Shown: positions 27,916-37,091 of the stretch, in pieces
Layout: every line of letters starts with the position of its first letter
Position numbering within the stretch: position 1 is the stretch's first letter
Source: an uncultured Pseudoteredinibacter sp.
Lineage (GTDB): Bacteria > Pseudomonadota > Gammaproteobacteria > Pseudomonadales > Cellvibrionaceae
Direction of reading: 5' to 3'
DNA: 64,000 nucleotides
Assembly: GCF_947500695.1 (NCBI RefSeq)
Contig: NZ_CANMSS010000007.1
Location: 1-64,000 of the forward strand
Position numbers and translations under genes: made by a program
Notes under the pieces: generated by a model
The model's input: the letters and a program-made list of their open reading frames with translations, nothing else
Databases searched by the model: none
Told to the model about the DNA's origin: nothing

Positions 27916-29379
27916 ATGCCAGCAAAAACAAAAGACCAGCCCAAATACACCACCGGGGTCAGACCCCCATGGGGTCTGCCCCCATTCTACCTACTGGCAC
28001 TAACCCTAGTCACCCTACTAACCACCCCACTAACAACCCCAAAAGCCCAAGCCGCAGAATACGGCGTAATCACCGCCAACTTCGTCAAAGTTCGCCAAGG
28101 CCCGGGCTCAGATTATCCAGGCATTAGCCAGCTAAACAAAGGTCACGTAGTCACTCGCTTGCGTGTGCAAGGCGAATGGACAGAAGTCAGCTTTATCAAT
28201 AAGAACCTACCCAAGGGCAAGCAGCAGCGCACCGGTTGGATGTCATCACGTTATATAAAAGTAGACCCGGTCTCTAATCGCCCAAAAAGAAATAAAAAAA
28301 CAAACGCTGCAGAATTTACCGAGCTAGTACAACCCAACCCCGTAGGGGAAGCTGTACCACATCAAGTAAAAATAAAATCCTTAAAAGTACGCAGCGGCCC
28401 CAGTACCAAACACATCCGTCTAAGCGCCATACCATTTGAGCACCCGGTAATGGTGTATAACAAAGAAAATGGCTGGGCCAGAATAACCACCATAGATCCA
28501 AACAACGATGGCAAACGCCTACACGGTTGGGTAGCGGCCCACTTTCTAAAAAAAGACTGGGCCACCATCAACGCCCTAGCAAAAACTAAACGTGGCCTCC
28601 CAAACCGGGGTCAGAACCCCAAGGGTTCTGACCCCAAACCCGCCACCAAGCTAAGCAACACCCAGGGTCAGAACCTAAACGGTTCTGACCCTAAACCCGG
28701 CACCCAAACCGCAGCAAGCACAAAAACAGCAGCAGCCCAAACCCAGGGTCAGAACCCAATCGGTTCTGACCCTAATACCGGCACCCAAACAACAGCAAGC
28801 ACAAAAGCAAAAGCGAAGCCCAACCAGCCCGCTAACGACACCCCATGGCCAGAAGAAAACCCAGATAGCTTCGCCAGCACCCACCCCATGCAAAAACAAA
28901 GCGCAAAAACCGAGCTGCCAACGCCCGCTTTGCCAAGTTTTAAAGATCGCCTAGCCGGCAGCGCAGCCCCTGCAGAACCCGAACAAACCAAACCACGAAG
29001 CACAAGAAAAAGACAATCAAACCCAACAGGCCAGCCCGTTCTTCTAACCCTAGAAAAAGAGCTACTAGCCTGTCGCCGCACAGACGACAAAGAAGTAAAA
29101 GGTTGCGAGCTAACCATGCGCTTCGCATTACAGGGCGAGCCAGATATCACCCGTGCAAAAGTGCGTTGCGAAGCTGATTTGCTAGTAGGCATGGCCGAAG
29201 GCGACCCAGTACGCTACCCGCTAAACCAAGAGAAAATTTACAAAGTAGGGCAAGAACCAAATAGCCACGAAATGGTAACTACCCTAGAAGCTAGCGGCGG
29301 CAGCTACAACATCCGCACCGTAGATCTACTCTCGCACCGCTGCGCCGTAACCGCCTTCGGCCGCAGTAAAAAGAACTAA
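27916..29379 (+). CDS. Secreted SH3-domain protein with palindrome-encoded peptides
   Basis: A 487-residue exported protein. After a hydrophobic signal segment (about 24-46, ending KAQA) come two bacterial SH3 domains (about 48-117, ITANFVKVRQGPGSDYPG; and about 147-215, KIKSLKVRSGPSTKH), a low-complexity Ser/Thr/Pro/Gln linker (about 225-385) and a C-terminal domain with several Cys. Function is unknown; SH3b domains often bind peptidoglycan or peptides. Four palindrome copies lie inside the gene: one just before the signal core (residues 13-23) and three in the linker (about 230-286) encoding GQNPKGSDP, GQNLNGSDP and GQNPIGSDP. Strong AAGGCAAGGGA before the ATG. Its position after manC suggests a role in the polysaccharide system. 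Confidence 0.85.
   Translation: MPAKTKDQPKYTTGVRPPWGLPPFYLLALTLVTLLTTPLTTPKAQAAEYGVITANFVKVRQGPGSDYPGISQLNKGHVVTRLRVQGEWTEVSFINKNLPKGKQQRTGWMSSRYIKVDPVSNRPKRNKKTNAAEFTELVQPNPVGEAVPHQVKIKSLKVRSGPSTKHIRLSAIPFEHPVMVYNKENGWARITTIDPNNDGKRLHGWVAAHFLKKDWATINALAKTKRGLPNRGQNPKGSDPKPATKLSNTQGQNLNGSDPKPGTQTAASTKTAAAQTQGQNPIGSDPNTGTQTTASTKAKAKPNQPANDTPWPEENPDSFASTHPMQKQSAKTELPTPALPSFKDRLAGSAAPAEPEQTKPRSTRKRQSNPTGQPVLLTLEKELLACRRTDDKEVKGCELTMRFALQGEPDITRAKVRCEADLLVGMAEGDPVRYPLNQEKIYKVGQEPNSHEMVTTLEASGGSYNIRTVDLLSHRCAVTAFGRSKKN
27955..27983. repeat. 29-bp palindrome inside the SH3 protein gene, N-terminal
   Basis: Arms GGGGTCAGACCCC/GGGGTCTGCCCCC, one mismatch. It encodes TGVRPPWGLPP immediately before the hydrophobic signal core. 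Confidence 0.9.
28607..28635. repeat. 29-bp palindrome inside the SH3 protein gene, linker copy 1
   Basis: GAACCC class, encoding GQNPKGSDP in frame. Confidence 0.95.
28664..28692. repeat. 29-bp palindrome inside the SH3 protein gene, linker copy 2
   Basis: AGGGTCAGAACC/GGTTCTGACCCT: the outermost G-C pair is replaced by A-T on both sides, keeping symmetry. Encodes GQNLNGSDP. Confidence 0.93.
28745..28773. repeat. 29-bp palindrome inside the SH3 protein gene, linker copy 3
   Basis: Also the A...T outer-pair variant; encodes GQNPIGSDP. Confidence 0.93.
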
Positions 29380-29403
29380 ACCAAAACGGGGTCAAAACCA
29401 CCC

Positions 29404-29431
29404 GGGGTCAGAACCCAAGGGTTCTGACCCC
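29404..29431. repeat. 28-bp palindrome, GAACCC class
   Basis: Around AA; right flank TCGAAGCCGGGATC. A half-copy (GGGGTCAAAACC) sits just upstream near 29388. Confidence 0.95.
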
Positions 29432-29482
29432 ACCTCGAAGCCGGGATCCCAAATCCCCAAGCAAAGTGCCCAAACCCAACCC

Positions 29483-29510
29483 GGGGTCAGAACCCAAGGG
29501 TTCTGACCCC
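29483..29510. repeat. 28-bp palindrome, GAACCC class
   Basis: Around AA; right flank TCGAAGCCGAGATCTAAA. Lies between the convergent SH3 protein and O-antigen ligase genes. Confidence 0.95.
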
Positions 29511-29562
29511 AAATCGAAGCCGAGATCTAAAACCCCCAACCCCCCATCAAACACCAAAAGTC

Positions 29563-30942
29563 CTAACTCAAGCCCCGACGCTTCCTCTTCCCCTGGTTCG
29601 GAAAATAATAAACAATCAACCCCAGCGCCAACACCACCATAAACGTCCCAGCATTCGCCGGCATCTGCAAATTAAAATCAACCGTAGCGTGCATCCCCAT
29701 CGCCAAAACCGCCATGGCCACACCAAAGCCCATACCACGCAACAATCGATCCCCACGCCGAAGCAGCGTTGCCAAGCCCAAATAAAAAACCACCATACAA
29801 AGCAACAGTAACGGCGAAAAACCAATCAAGCCAAACTCACTAACAAACTGCAGATAATCATTATGCGCTAAGTCATAAAAACCCGCACCACTCTCATAAC
29901 TCCTAAACTCAGGAAAGGTGGTATAAAAAGTACTAACCCCATGCCCCTTATAAAGCGCTTCCCCCAACAAAGGCGCCGCATCAGCAACAATATCATCTCG
30001 GCTTTCCTTATCTACTGAGGTAGCTTCCAAACGCTGCGCAACTTTATCCACCCCAAAAAAAGTACCCACCACTGCAATATCAATAATCACCAAGCTTGCG
30101 AGCAACACAAACAAGCCTTTCCAAGATCCTTTATTCTTCACTCGCTTATTAAAACGCCCAAGAATCAAAGCCAGTGGGCTAATAATCATCAAGCTTGCAA
30201 AAAACGAAGTATTACCCATGCGCGAATGGGTCATCACCAAGCCAGCAACAATCATCACCAAGCTTAAGCGCAAAACTATTTTGCGGCTTAAAATAGCTTG
30301 CATCCAACGTCGGCCATGCTCGCGAATACTTTTAGCTGGTGTGCTTGCTAGAGTAGAAATCATCAAGCCAATACCAATTGCGCAGCACATAACCAAATAA
30401 CCTGCCTGGCTATTGCGGTTTACAAAGGTGCCAGTATTCACACCAAAATAAGAATCCTTAGGCACAAAGAATAAATATTCCACGCCTGTTAAATTCATAA
30501 AGCTGCCATACAGGGCTTGAAACAAAGCACTAGCCACCAGCACAGTAGCAGTAAGGCGTATACGCTCTTTACTATCTATTAACTGCAAGCTAAGAATAAA
30601 CAGGGTGGCGTAAGCAACACTTAAAAACAAAGCCTGCAGCTGGCTAAAATGATCAATAAGTGGCAAGGCAAAAACTTGATAAAGCTGCCAAACCAAAGGC
30701 AATGCTAAAAGCAGCAAGACCGCTTTGGTTTTATTAAACACATGGCTGGCCTCTGCCTTTTGGCGAATAAACCACAGGCCATACATTGCAGCCAGTAACA
30801 GCGCCGCAATAATAAATAGGCCTTCAGACCAAACACGATTGCTAGCCAGCGGTAAGGGTAGCCAAATTAAGATTGCCAAAAAGCCAATAAAAAAACGATG
30901 ATCAGCAGGGCGCGAACCCTCACTAGAAAGGTAAGTATTCAT
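29563..30942 (-). CDS. O-antigen ligase / Wzy-family membrane protein
   Basis: A 459-residue polytopic inner-membrane protein with about eleven to twelve hydrophobic segments and a large periplasmic loop (about 305-375) containing the motif SGAGFYDLAHNDYLQFVSEFG, typical of the O-antigen ligase/polymerase (Wzy_C) family, whose H and N residues are in this loop. It may polymerise or transfer the polysaccharide. The frame can start at GTG 30957, but ATG 30942 gives the more usual N-terminus. Although on the minus strand, the gene keeps the A/C-rich plus-strand bias of the zone. Confidence 0.85.
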   Translation of the reverse strand: MNTYLSSEGSRPADHRFFIGFLAILIWLPLPLASNRVWSEGLFIIAALLLAAMYGLWFIRQKAEASHVFNKTKAVLLLLALPLVWQLYQVFALPLIDHFSQLQALFLSVAYATLFILSLQLIDSKERIRLTATVLVASALFQALYGSFMNLTGVEYLFFVPKDSYFGVNTGTFVNRNSQAGYLVMCCAIGIGLMISTLASTPAKSIREHGRRWMQAILSRKIVLRLSLVMIVAGLVMTHSRMGNTSFFASLMIISPLALILGRFNKRVKNKGSWKGLFVLLASLVIIDIAVVGTFFGVDKVAQRLEATSVDKESRDDIVADAAPLLGEALYKGHGVSTFYTTFPEFRSYESGAGFYDLAHNDYLQFVSEFGLIGFSPLLLLCMVVFYLGLATLLRRGDRLLRGMGFGVAMAVLAMGMHATVDFNLQMPANAGTFMVVLALGLIVYYFPNQGKRKRRGLS

Positions 30943-30954
30943 AAATGCTAGGCA

Positions 30955-30985
30955 CAAAATAAAACAGCACCACTAGGGTGCTGTT
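30955..30985 (-). terminator. Rho-independent terminator of the Gly-rich protein gene
   Basis: Read on the minus strand, AACAGCACC and GGTGCTGTT form a 9-bp stem with a 5-base loop followed by TTTATTTT. It lies 27 bases past the Gly-rich gene stop and just before the O-antigen ligase start. Confidence 0.8.
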
Positions 30986-31011
30986 AAAAATACAAACTTA
31001 GGTGTTAAAGC

Positions 31012-31473
31012 TTACTGTGGGCTGGCTTGGTTACCGCCGCCGCCGCCAGCACCGCTACCAAAGCCAGCGCCGCCGAAGGAGCTACCGCCACCAGCAGTAC
31101 CGCCACCGCCGCCACCAGCACCAGGTGCACCGCCACCAGCAGCCGAAGCTTGCGATACTAAATCAGGGTTAAGGCCAGTTAAAAGTGCCAACTGAGTAAG
31201 ATCAGTACCTTCTGGTAATAACTTCTCATCACGAGCAGCTTTTAGTAGATTTGCGCCCGCTAAACAGCTGTTATCGGTCGCAAGTTCAGGGCATAAAACC
31301 TTAAGCGCTTCCTCAATAACTTCTTGAGTCTTCTCACTATTCTGAACGTTTTTAATAAGAGCGTCTTTAATGCTCATATTCGCGTTCAAATCGTCAGTAA
31401 TACTGGCTTGGGCTGGTAGGCCAAATGTTGCTGCTGCTGATAACAGCAGAGCAGATAGAGTTTTCGGGCTCAT
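31012..31473 (-). CDS. Small secreted Gly-rich protein
   Basis: A 153-residue protein with a clear signal peptide (cleavage after PAQA, about 22). The first part of the mature protein is helical with two Cys (LCPELATDNSCL) and the last 40 residues are Gly/Ala/Ser repeats. I do not recognise a family. A good GGAGAG-like site precedes the ATG. It has its own terminator and lies in the polysaccharide region, so a surface or matrix role is plausible but unproven. Confidence 0.75.
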   Translation of the reverse strand: MSPKTLSALLLSAAATFGLPAQASITDDLNANMSIKDALIKNVQNSEKTQEVIEEALKVLCPELATDNSCLAGANLLKAARDEKLLPEGTDLTQLALLTGLNPDLVSQASAAGGGAPGAGGGGGGTAGGGSSFGGAGFGSGAGGGGGNQASPQ

Positions 31474-32614
31474 AGTCTCTCCTTAGCTATTCACCGGTGA
31501 GTGTGTAAAAGCAATGTCATTTAAAAAATGGTCACCGCGAATGCTAGCTACGCCATCTTTATTACACCCAAGAAGACCAGCGTGATTCCCTTACCAGCAA
31601 ATCAAAATAGATAGCGCGGTTAAACCCTACGTAAATAGTAACAAAACAAAACTTAAAAGGTAAACACTTGGGCTGATAAAGCGACAATAGGCGACAATAA
31701 ATCTTGGGCATTAAGAATGAGAATTACAAAAACTGACCCCTTAATTAAGAAAGCAACGTAATCTCGGTTTATTAAACATATGGCCTTATGAACTACTGGT
31801 GTCGATTTAACATAAATTTGGTTATTAGAAAATCAGCTTGAAATACCTAGATATTATAAAAACTTCTTTGTCCAGCCGACCATCGACATTTTGTCGCTTA
31901 AAACACCAAAAACCACAAAAGCGTGATTCAGCTCACATTAATAATGTTGCTCACATCAACTTAATTACTTAGACTGCTCGCCAATTATTAAGGATTTATA
32001 GTTAAAAAGTAATAAAATTAAATCCGTAAAAAAAATTACATAGTGGCAAGATAATATTCAGCCAGCTAAGTATTTTGGATCAAATTTATTAGGTTCAACA
32101 TAAAGAACCAGGGAGATTTCTAAAACGGAGTTTGGAAAAGGCCAAGGGAAATAGGGTGTTCTCGCAGTGAAGGGTGGATTAGCGCGCCACAAGCATAGGC
32201 CGCTAAAGGGACATCAAATACTGCAAGGTTGGCTTTACAAGCAGCGGTCGGTAAGAGGTACACCGGGAGGGTGATTTACTGACATAACGCTGCGGTAAAT
32301 AGCTGTATAAAACAGCACAAAGCCAACCAACTATTCCAATCAGTCGAAGCTATTAGCTCTAGCGAAAGAATAAGAGCAAGCCTTCGGCAAACAAAGCCCC
32401 CAAACCATATAAAGAAACAAGAGCGAAACAAGAGTGCAGAAAAGACCATAAGCACTCATGTTTTACGCATTTTTTTGCCTGTTTTTATATATGCCAGCAT
32501 TTATAAAAACGGACAGTTACAAGATCGGTAAGTTATAAGCAAAAGAAGTAGGTAGATGTAAAAGGCTGCACAGACGGCTGACATAAATCCAGGATGTAAC
32601 GGATTAATAGGAAT
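31474..32614. promoter_or_regulatory. Long 1.1-kb leader/intergenic region before the polysaccharide operon
   Basis: No credible gene is present. The first part (about 31.6-32.1 kb) is AT-rich; 32100-32330 is purine-rich and of higher GC with many short complementary segments, as in a structured leader RNA. I compared it mentally with JUMPstart/ops and with the cyclic-di-GMP-I riboswitch and found no convincing match. It should hold the divergent promoters of the Gly-rich gene and the sugar transferase operon. Confidence 0.5.
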
Positions 32615-34549
32615 GTGACAACGCTTGGAGCGGAACATGGAGTCACAAGGAAATCGCGCCAGCAATATGGCTGGCGAGCATATAGCAAAAACAGCATACA
32701 GCAGGCAGGGCTAGGCGATCCTGCATTTGGCGCCACGGTAAACCCTGCCGCCATTCAACAAGCGATCTTGCCCCAAGCTGGGGTAGATGTGCCTCAAGGC
32801 CGGCGCCTGCTGAAAAACAATCAAAACCTAGTGGCGTTTTTACAACTGGCCTGCGATATCGCTTGGGTAGTTGCGAGCTTGTGTGCGCTTGCCTATATAA
32901 AGATGGGTGCTATCAGCTCCGATTATCGTGTGCTGGCCGTACTCAGTGCATTTGCCATTGCCTTTGTATATAGCAGCCAAGGTATACACCGCCGATCGAC
33001 AGGGCACTTTAATAGTGTACTGCGCATTAGTATTGCTTGGGCTACAACGGTTGCCTTGTTGGCAGTGCTGGGTTTTATCACCAAAACCAGCGCCACCTAT
33101 TCGCGCGAAGTTTTATTAATGTGGTTTGCAGCAGCATGGGCAGGCCAAATAGCCGCTTACTTTACTTTCCATTATTTAACGCGTATGTATCGCGCTCACC
33201 ATTCCCACTCTATACCCACATTGGTTATTGGTAGCGGAGCAATCGCCCAGCAATTGGTAAACAGCCTAAACCGCAACCCATGGGTGCGCGATAATGTAGT
33301 GGCCACAATAAAAGTAGAAGGCGAGCCGGATTTGCAGCCAGGGTTACAAATCAGTGTAGCTGAAAGCGAATACGCCGCCGCACAAGAGCTAGGTGAAGAA
33401 AAAACACTCGATGTATTCGCCCAAAAGCGCAAGCGCCTATTCAACGTACGCCTAAACCGCAAACTAGCCAACGTCCCAATCATCGGCAAGCTAAGCAGCA
33501 CCTACCTAAACAAACCCGCCTTCACAGAATTTCGGGCGAGCGAAGCAACGCCACAAACCCCGGGGTCAGATCCCACGGGATCTGACCCCAAAGTCGAAGC
33601 CACCAAAAATCACGCGGCCCCAGAAAGCTTTACAAACCGCCTATCCCTAGTGGTAAACCACAACAAAAACCAAGCCCAAAAACAAAAACTAGAAGAACTA
33701 GCAGCCTACACAGAAATAAACCACATCAGCTCGCTAATAAAAATCGTAGAAGCCTGTGGCATAAAACGTATCTACATAGCCCTACCCATGCTGCTATCCC
33801 AACAGGTAAGCAAACTAAACATCGAGCTGATGGATGCCAATGTAGACATCATCTGGGCACCCGATATCTCTGCCCTAAACCTAGTAAACCACTCCGTACG
33901 TGAGGTAGGCGGCGTACCACTTATATCACTAAATGAAAGTCCCCTAACCAGCTCGCGCCTGTCCACCGTGCTAAAAGATTTAATGGATAGAAGCATCGCG
34001 TTACTGGCACTAATTGCGCTGTCGCCCATCATGCTTACCATTGCGGCAATGGTAAAGCTAAGCTCGAAAGGCCCAGTAATTTTTAAGCAGCAGCGCCACG
34101 GCTGGGATGGCAGCATTATTGAAGTGTGGAAGTTCCGCAGCATGCGCCAACACGATGAAGCGAGCGGAGAAGTAAAGCAAGCCACCAAAAACGACGATAG
34201 AGTAACCCCCATAGGTAAATTTATTCGCCGTACCTCTATCGATGAGCTACCGCAATTAATAAATGTGTTGCAAGGCCGCATGAGCCTAGTGGGCCCGCGC
34301 CCACACGCAGTAGCCCACAATCATTTTTACAGCAAAAAAATTAACCGCTATTTAGCCCGCCACAGAATTAAGCCAGGCATTACAGGCTTGGCCCAAGTGA
34401 GCGGCTGCCGTGGCGAAACAGAAACACTAGATAAAATGGAAAAGCGTGTGGAGTTCGATATGGCTTATATCAATAACTGGTCGCTGTGGCTGGATATGAA
34501 GATATTGGTTAAGACGCCGTTTACGCTTTTTGCGAAGGATATCTACTAA
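32615..34549 (+). CDS. WcaJ-type undecaprenyl-phosphate sugar phosphotransferase with long insertion
   Basis: The initiating enzyme that places a sugar-1-phosphate on undecaprenyl phosphate. The 644-residue protein has four N-terminal membrane spans (about 70-195), a CoA-binding-like domain, and the C-terminal catalytic domain (about 445-644) with KFRSMR, RRTSIDELPQLINVL, SLVGPRPH and KPGITGLAQVSG. Usual length is about 460-480, so about 165 residues are extra, mainly at 245-370 between the two soluble parts; the insert is charged, A/C-rich in codons, and holds one palindrome encoding GSDPTGSDP. GTG start at 32615 is the only reasonable choice. Confidence 0.9.
   Translation: MTTLGAEHGVTRKSRQQYGWRAYSKNSIQQAGLGDPAFGATVNPAAIQQAILPQAGVDVPQGRRLLKNNQNLVAFLQLACDIAWVVASLCALAYIKMGAISSDYRVLAVLSAFAIAFVYSSQGIHRRSTGHFNSVLRISIAWATTVALLAVLGFITKTSATYSREVLLMWFAAAWAGQIAAYFTFHYLTRMYRAHHSHSIPTLVIGSGAIAQQLVNSLNRNPWVRDNVVATIKVEGEPDLQPGLQISVAESEYAAAQELGEEKTLDVFAQKRKRLFNVRLNRKLANVPIIGKLSSTYLNKPAFTEFRASEATPQTPGSDPTGSDPKVEATKNHAAPESFTNRLSLVVNHNKNQAQKQKLEELAAYTEINHISSLIKIVEACGIKRIYIALPMLLSQQVSKLNIELMDANVDIIWAPDISALNLVNHSVREVGGVPLISLNESPLTSSRLSTVLKDLMDRSIALLALIALSPIMLTIAAMVKLSSKGPVIFKQQRHGWDGSIIEVWKFRSMRQHDEASGEVKQATKNDDRVTPIGKFIRRTSIDELPQLINVLQGRMSLVGPRPHAVAHNHFYSKKINRYLARHRIKPGITGLAQVSGCRGETETLDKMEKRVEFDMAYINNWSLWLDMKILVKTPFTLFAKDIY
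33562..33589. repeat. 28-bp palindrome inside the sugar transferase gene
   Basis: GATCCC class around AC, encoding GSDPTGSDP in frame (about residues 316-325); followed by TCGAAGCC. Confidence 0.95.
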
Positions 34550-34564
34550 GTAGAGGGATCTTTA

Positions 34565-35704
34565 ATGAAAATTTTAACTGTATTTGGCACTCGACCAGAG
34601 GCAATAAAGATGGCGCCACTGGTCCGTGCCCTAGAAGAAAATCCAAATTTCGAAAGTGTGTTGTGTGTAACGGCCCAGCACAGAGAGATGTTGGATCAAG
34701 TGTTGAGCTTGTTTGAGCTTACGCCAGATTATGATTTAAATATTATGGCGCCTGGGCAAGATCTATATGACATTAGCTCTAAAATTCTTTTAGGAATGAG
34801 AGAAGTGCTACGTGACTGTAAGCCAGATGTTGTACTAGTACATGGTGATACATCTACCACCTTTGCTGCGAGTTTGGCAGCTTACTACGAGCAAATACCA
34901 GTAGGTCATGTAGAGGCGGGATTGCGCACAGGGAATATCTACTCGCCCTGGCCAGAAGAAATGAACAGAAAACTCACTGGTGCAATCGCATCATATCATT
35001 TTTGCCCAACAGAAAAGTCAAAGCAGAACCTTCTAGCTGAGGGAATACCAGAAGCAAATATTTTGGTAACTGGAAATACAGTGATCGATGCCTTGCAGTG
35101 GGTGGTCGCTCGAATGGAAACGGATAAGGAGCTCAGTAATACGGCTGCAGAGTGTTTTGGTTTTTTGAACGAAAACAAAAAACTTATTCTTGTTACTGGC
35201 CATAGAAGGGAATCGTTTGGCGGCGGTTTCGAGAGGATATGTGAGGCTATAAGTACGATAGCGAAAAAATACCCTGATGCTCAAATAGTATATCCAGTCC
35301 ATTTAAATCCAAATGTACAGGAGCCTGTTAACCGACTTCTGAGTAGGTTTGAGAATGTACATCTAATTAAGCCGCTTGATTACCTTCCCTTTGTGTACTT
35401 GATGAATAAATCCTACTTAATATTGACAGATTCGGGGGGGGTTCAGGAAGAGGCTCCGTCGCTAGGTAAACCTGTTTTAGTGATGAGAGAAAATACCGAG
35501 CGTCCCGAGGCTGTAGATGCAGGAACCGTTAGGCTGGTAGGAACAAATGTAGCAAGAATAGTAAACGCGGTCAGTGGGTTGATGGAATCTGCATCAAGTT
35601 ACAAGGATATGGCTAAGGCGGCAAATCCATATGGGGATGGGTTTGCTTGTTCAAGAATTTCAAACTCACTAAAACCAGAAGAAAAACAAGTAGTCAACAT
35701 ATGA
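34565..35704 (+). CDS. wecB: UDP-N-acetylglucosamine 2-epimerase (non-hydrolysing)
   Basis: Converts UDP-GlcNAc to UDP-ManNAc in the cytoplasm. The 379-residue protein begins [20 protein letters not shown] and contains [19 protein letters not shown] and [11 protein letters not shown], all family signatures. It starts 15 bases after the sugar transferase stop and its stop overlaps the wecC start (ATGA). Confidence 0.96.
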   Translation: MKILTVFGTRPEAIKMAPLVRALEENPNFESVLCVTAQHREMLDQVLSLFELTPDYDLNIMAPGQDLYDISSKILLGMREVLRDCKPDVVLVHGDTSTTFAASLAAYYEQIPVGHVEAGLRTGNIYSPWPEEMNRKLTGAIASYHFCPTEKSKQNLLAEGIPEANILVTGNTVIDALQWVVARMETDKELSNTAAECFGFLNENKKLILVTGHRRESFGGGFERICEAISTIAKKYPDAQIVYPVHLNPNVQEPVNRLLSRFENVHLIKPLDYLPFVYLMNKSYLILTDSGGVQEEAPSLGKPVLVMRENTERPEAVDAGTVRLVGTNVARIVNAVSGLMESASSYKDMAKAANPYGDGFACSRISNSLKPEEKQVVNI

Positions 35705-36948
35705 AATTTGAAACAGTATCCGTTATCGGGCTTGGTTATATTGGTCTTCCCACAGCAGCGATCTTGGCCTCACGTGGGTTAAATGTAGTTGGGGTAGACG
35801 TCAGTGAAAAAACGGTTGCCACCATAAACAATGGGGAGGTTCATATAGTTGAGCCTGACTTAGATATTGTGGTGCGTGCTGCGGTTGCTACTGGCAAGCT
35901 CAGGGCAACAAATACCCCTGAGCCTGCGCATGCATTTATGGTGGCAGTTCCGACGCCCTTTAAAGGTAATAATCATGAACCAGATCTAAGCTATATCGAA
36001 GCAGCCGCGAAATCCATAGCGCCAGTGTTGGAAAAGGGGAATCTAGTTATCCTTGAAAGCACCTCCCCCGTGGGTACGACAGAAAAATTAGCTGATTGGT
36101 TAAAAACAGCAAGACCGGATTTAAGTTTTCCCCAAGATGCAGGTAACTCCGCAGATGTAAAAATAGCGCATTGCCCCGAAAGAGTATTGCCTGGGTATGT
36201 CTTGCAGGAACTCGTTTCAAATGATCGGGTGATCGGAGGTATGTCAGAAGCCTGCAGTGAGCGGGCGGTAGAGTTATACAAAATATTTGTTAAGGCAGAT
36301 TGCATAATTTCAAATGCTCGCACAGCAGAAATGGCAAAGTTAACTGAAAACGCTTTCAGGGATGTAAATATAGCATTCGCAAATGAGTTATCAGTGATTA
36401 GTGACAAGTTGAAAATCAATGTGTGGGAGTTGATACGAATAGCCAATCGCCATCCCCGTGTCAACATATTAAACCCTGGTCCAGGTGTCGGAGGACATTG
36501 TATAGCAGTTGACCCATGGTTCATCGTTGATAGCTGTCCAGAAGAGGCCAATATTATAAGGCAGGCTCGTCATACAAATGATTCTAAACCTGTATATGTA
36601 ATCGACAAGATTTCTGAAGCCGCAGATCAGTTTAAGAGCCCCGTTGTTGCATGTCTAGGATTGGCTTTTAAAGCAGATATTGATGATTTACGCGAAAGCC
36701 CAGCTGTACAAATTGTCGAATCATTAATAGAGCGTAAAGTGGGCCAGGTAATAGCGGTAGAGCCGAATATCTTGGCTCATGAGATGCCAGATTCATTGAC
36801 TAATGCAGAAATCCCTTTGATAGGGTTGGAGGCTGCTCTAGAAATAGCTAACGTTGTAGTCGTATTGGTTGATCACAAGGAATTTAAAACAGCTGATAAA
36901 TCACTATTTTCTACAAAGGTGGTAATCGATAGTCGAGGAATTATTTAA
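35701..36948 (+). CDS. wecC: UDP-N-acetyl-D-mannosamine dehydrogenase
   Basis: Oxidises UDP-ManNAc to UDP-ManNAcA. The 415-residue product starts [17 protein letters not shown] (Rossmann loop GLGYIG) and has the catalytic Cys in [18 protein letters not shown] 35701 overlaps the wecB stop by the sequence ATGA, so translation is coupled; the frame is open further upstream but that lies inside wecB. Confidence 0.96.
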   Translation: MKFETVSVIGLGYIGLPTAAILASRGLNVVGVDVSEKTVATINNGEVHIVEPDLDIVVRAAVATGKLRATNTPEPAHAFMVAVPTPFKGNNHEPDLSYIEAAAKSIAPVLEKGNLVILESTSPVGTTEKLADWLKTARPDLSFPQDAGNSADVKIAHCPERVLPGYVLQELVSNDRVIGGMSEACSERAVELYKIFVKADCIISNARTAEMAKLTENAFRDVNIAFANELSVISDKLKINVWELIRIANRHPRVNILNPGPGVGGHCIAVDPWFIVDSCPEEANIIRQARHTNDSKPVYVIDKISEAADQFKSPVVACLGLAFKADIDDLRESPAVQIVESLIERKVGQVIAVEPNILAHEMPDSLTNAEIPLIGLEAALEIANVVVVLVDHKEFKTADKSLFSTKVVIDSRGII

Positions 36949-37091
36949 TATTGAGTATATCCAAAATTTTAATGTTGTCGAGTGAACTGTAGTGTTCATG
37001 GCTGTGAAAAACTCCGTTTTATTTCAACATATACAGATTGTCGGTATAAAAATGAGACCTTGTAAGATTGTTGATGTGTAAGTTATGCGAG

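Noticed and set aside
32100..32330. Cyclic-di-GMP riboswitch or JUMPstart/ops element before the polysaccharide operon
   Set aside because: Some short GGTTGGC- and GGTAAG-like pieces recall these elements, but the conserved core segments do not line up.
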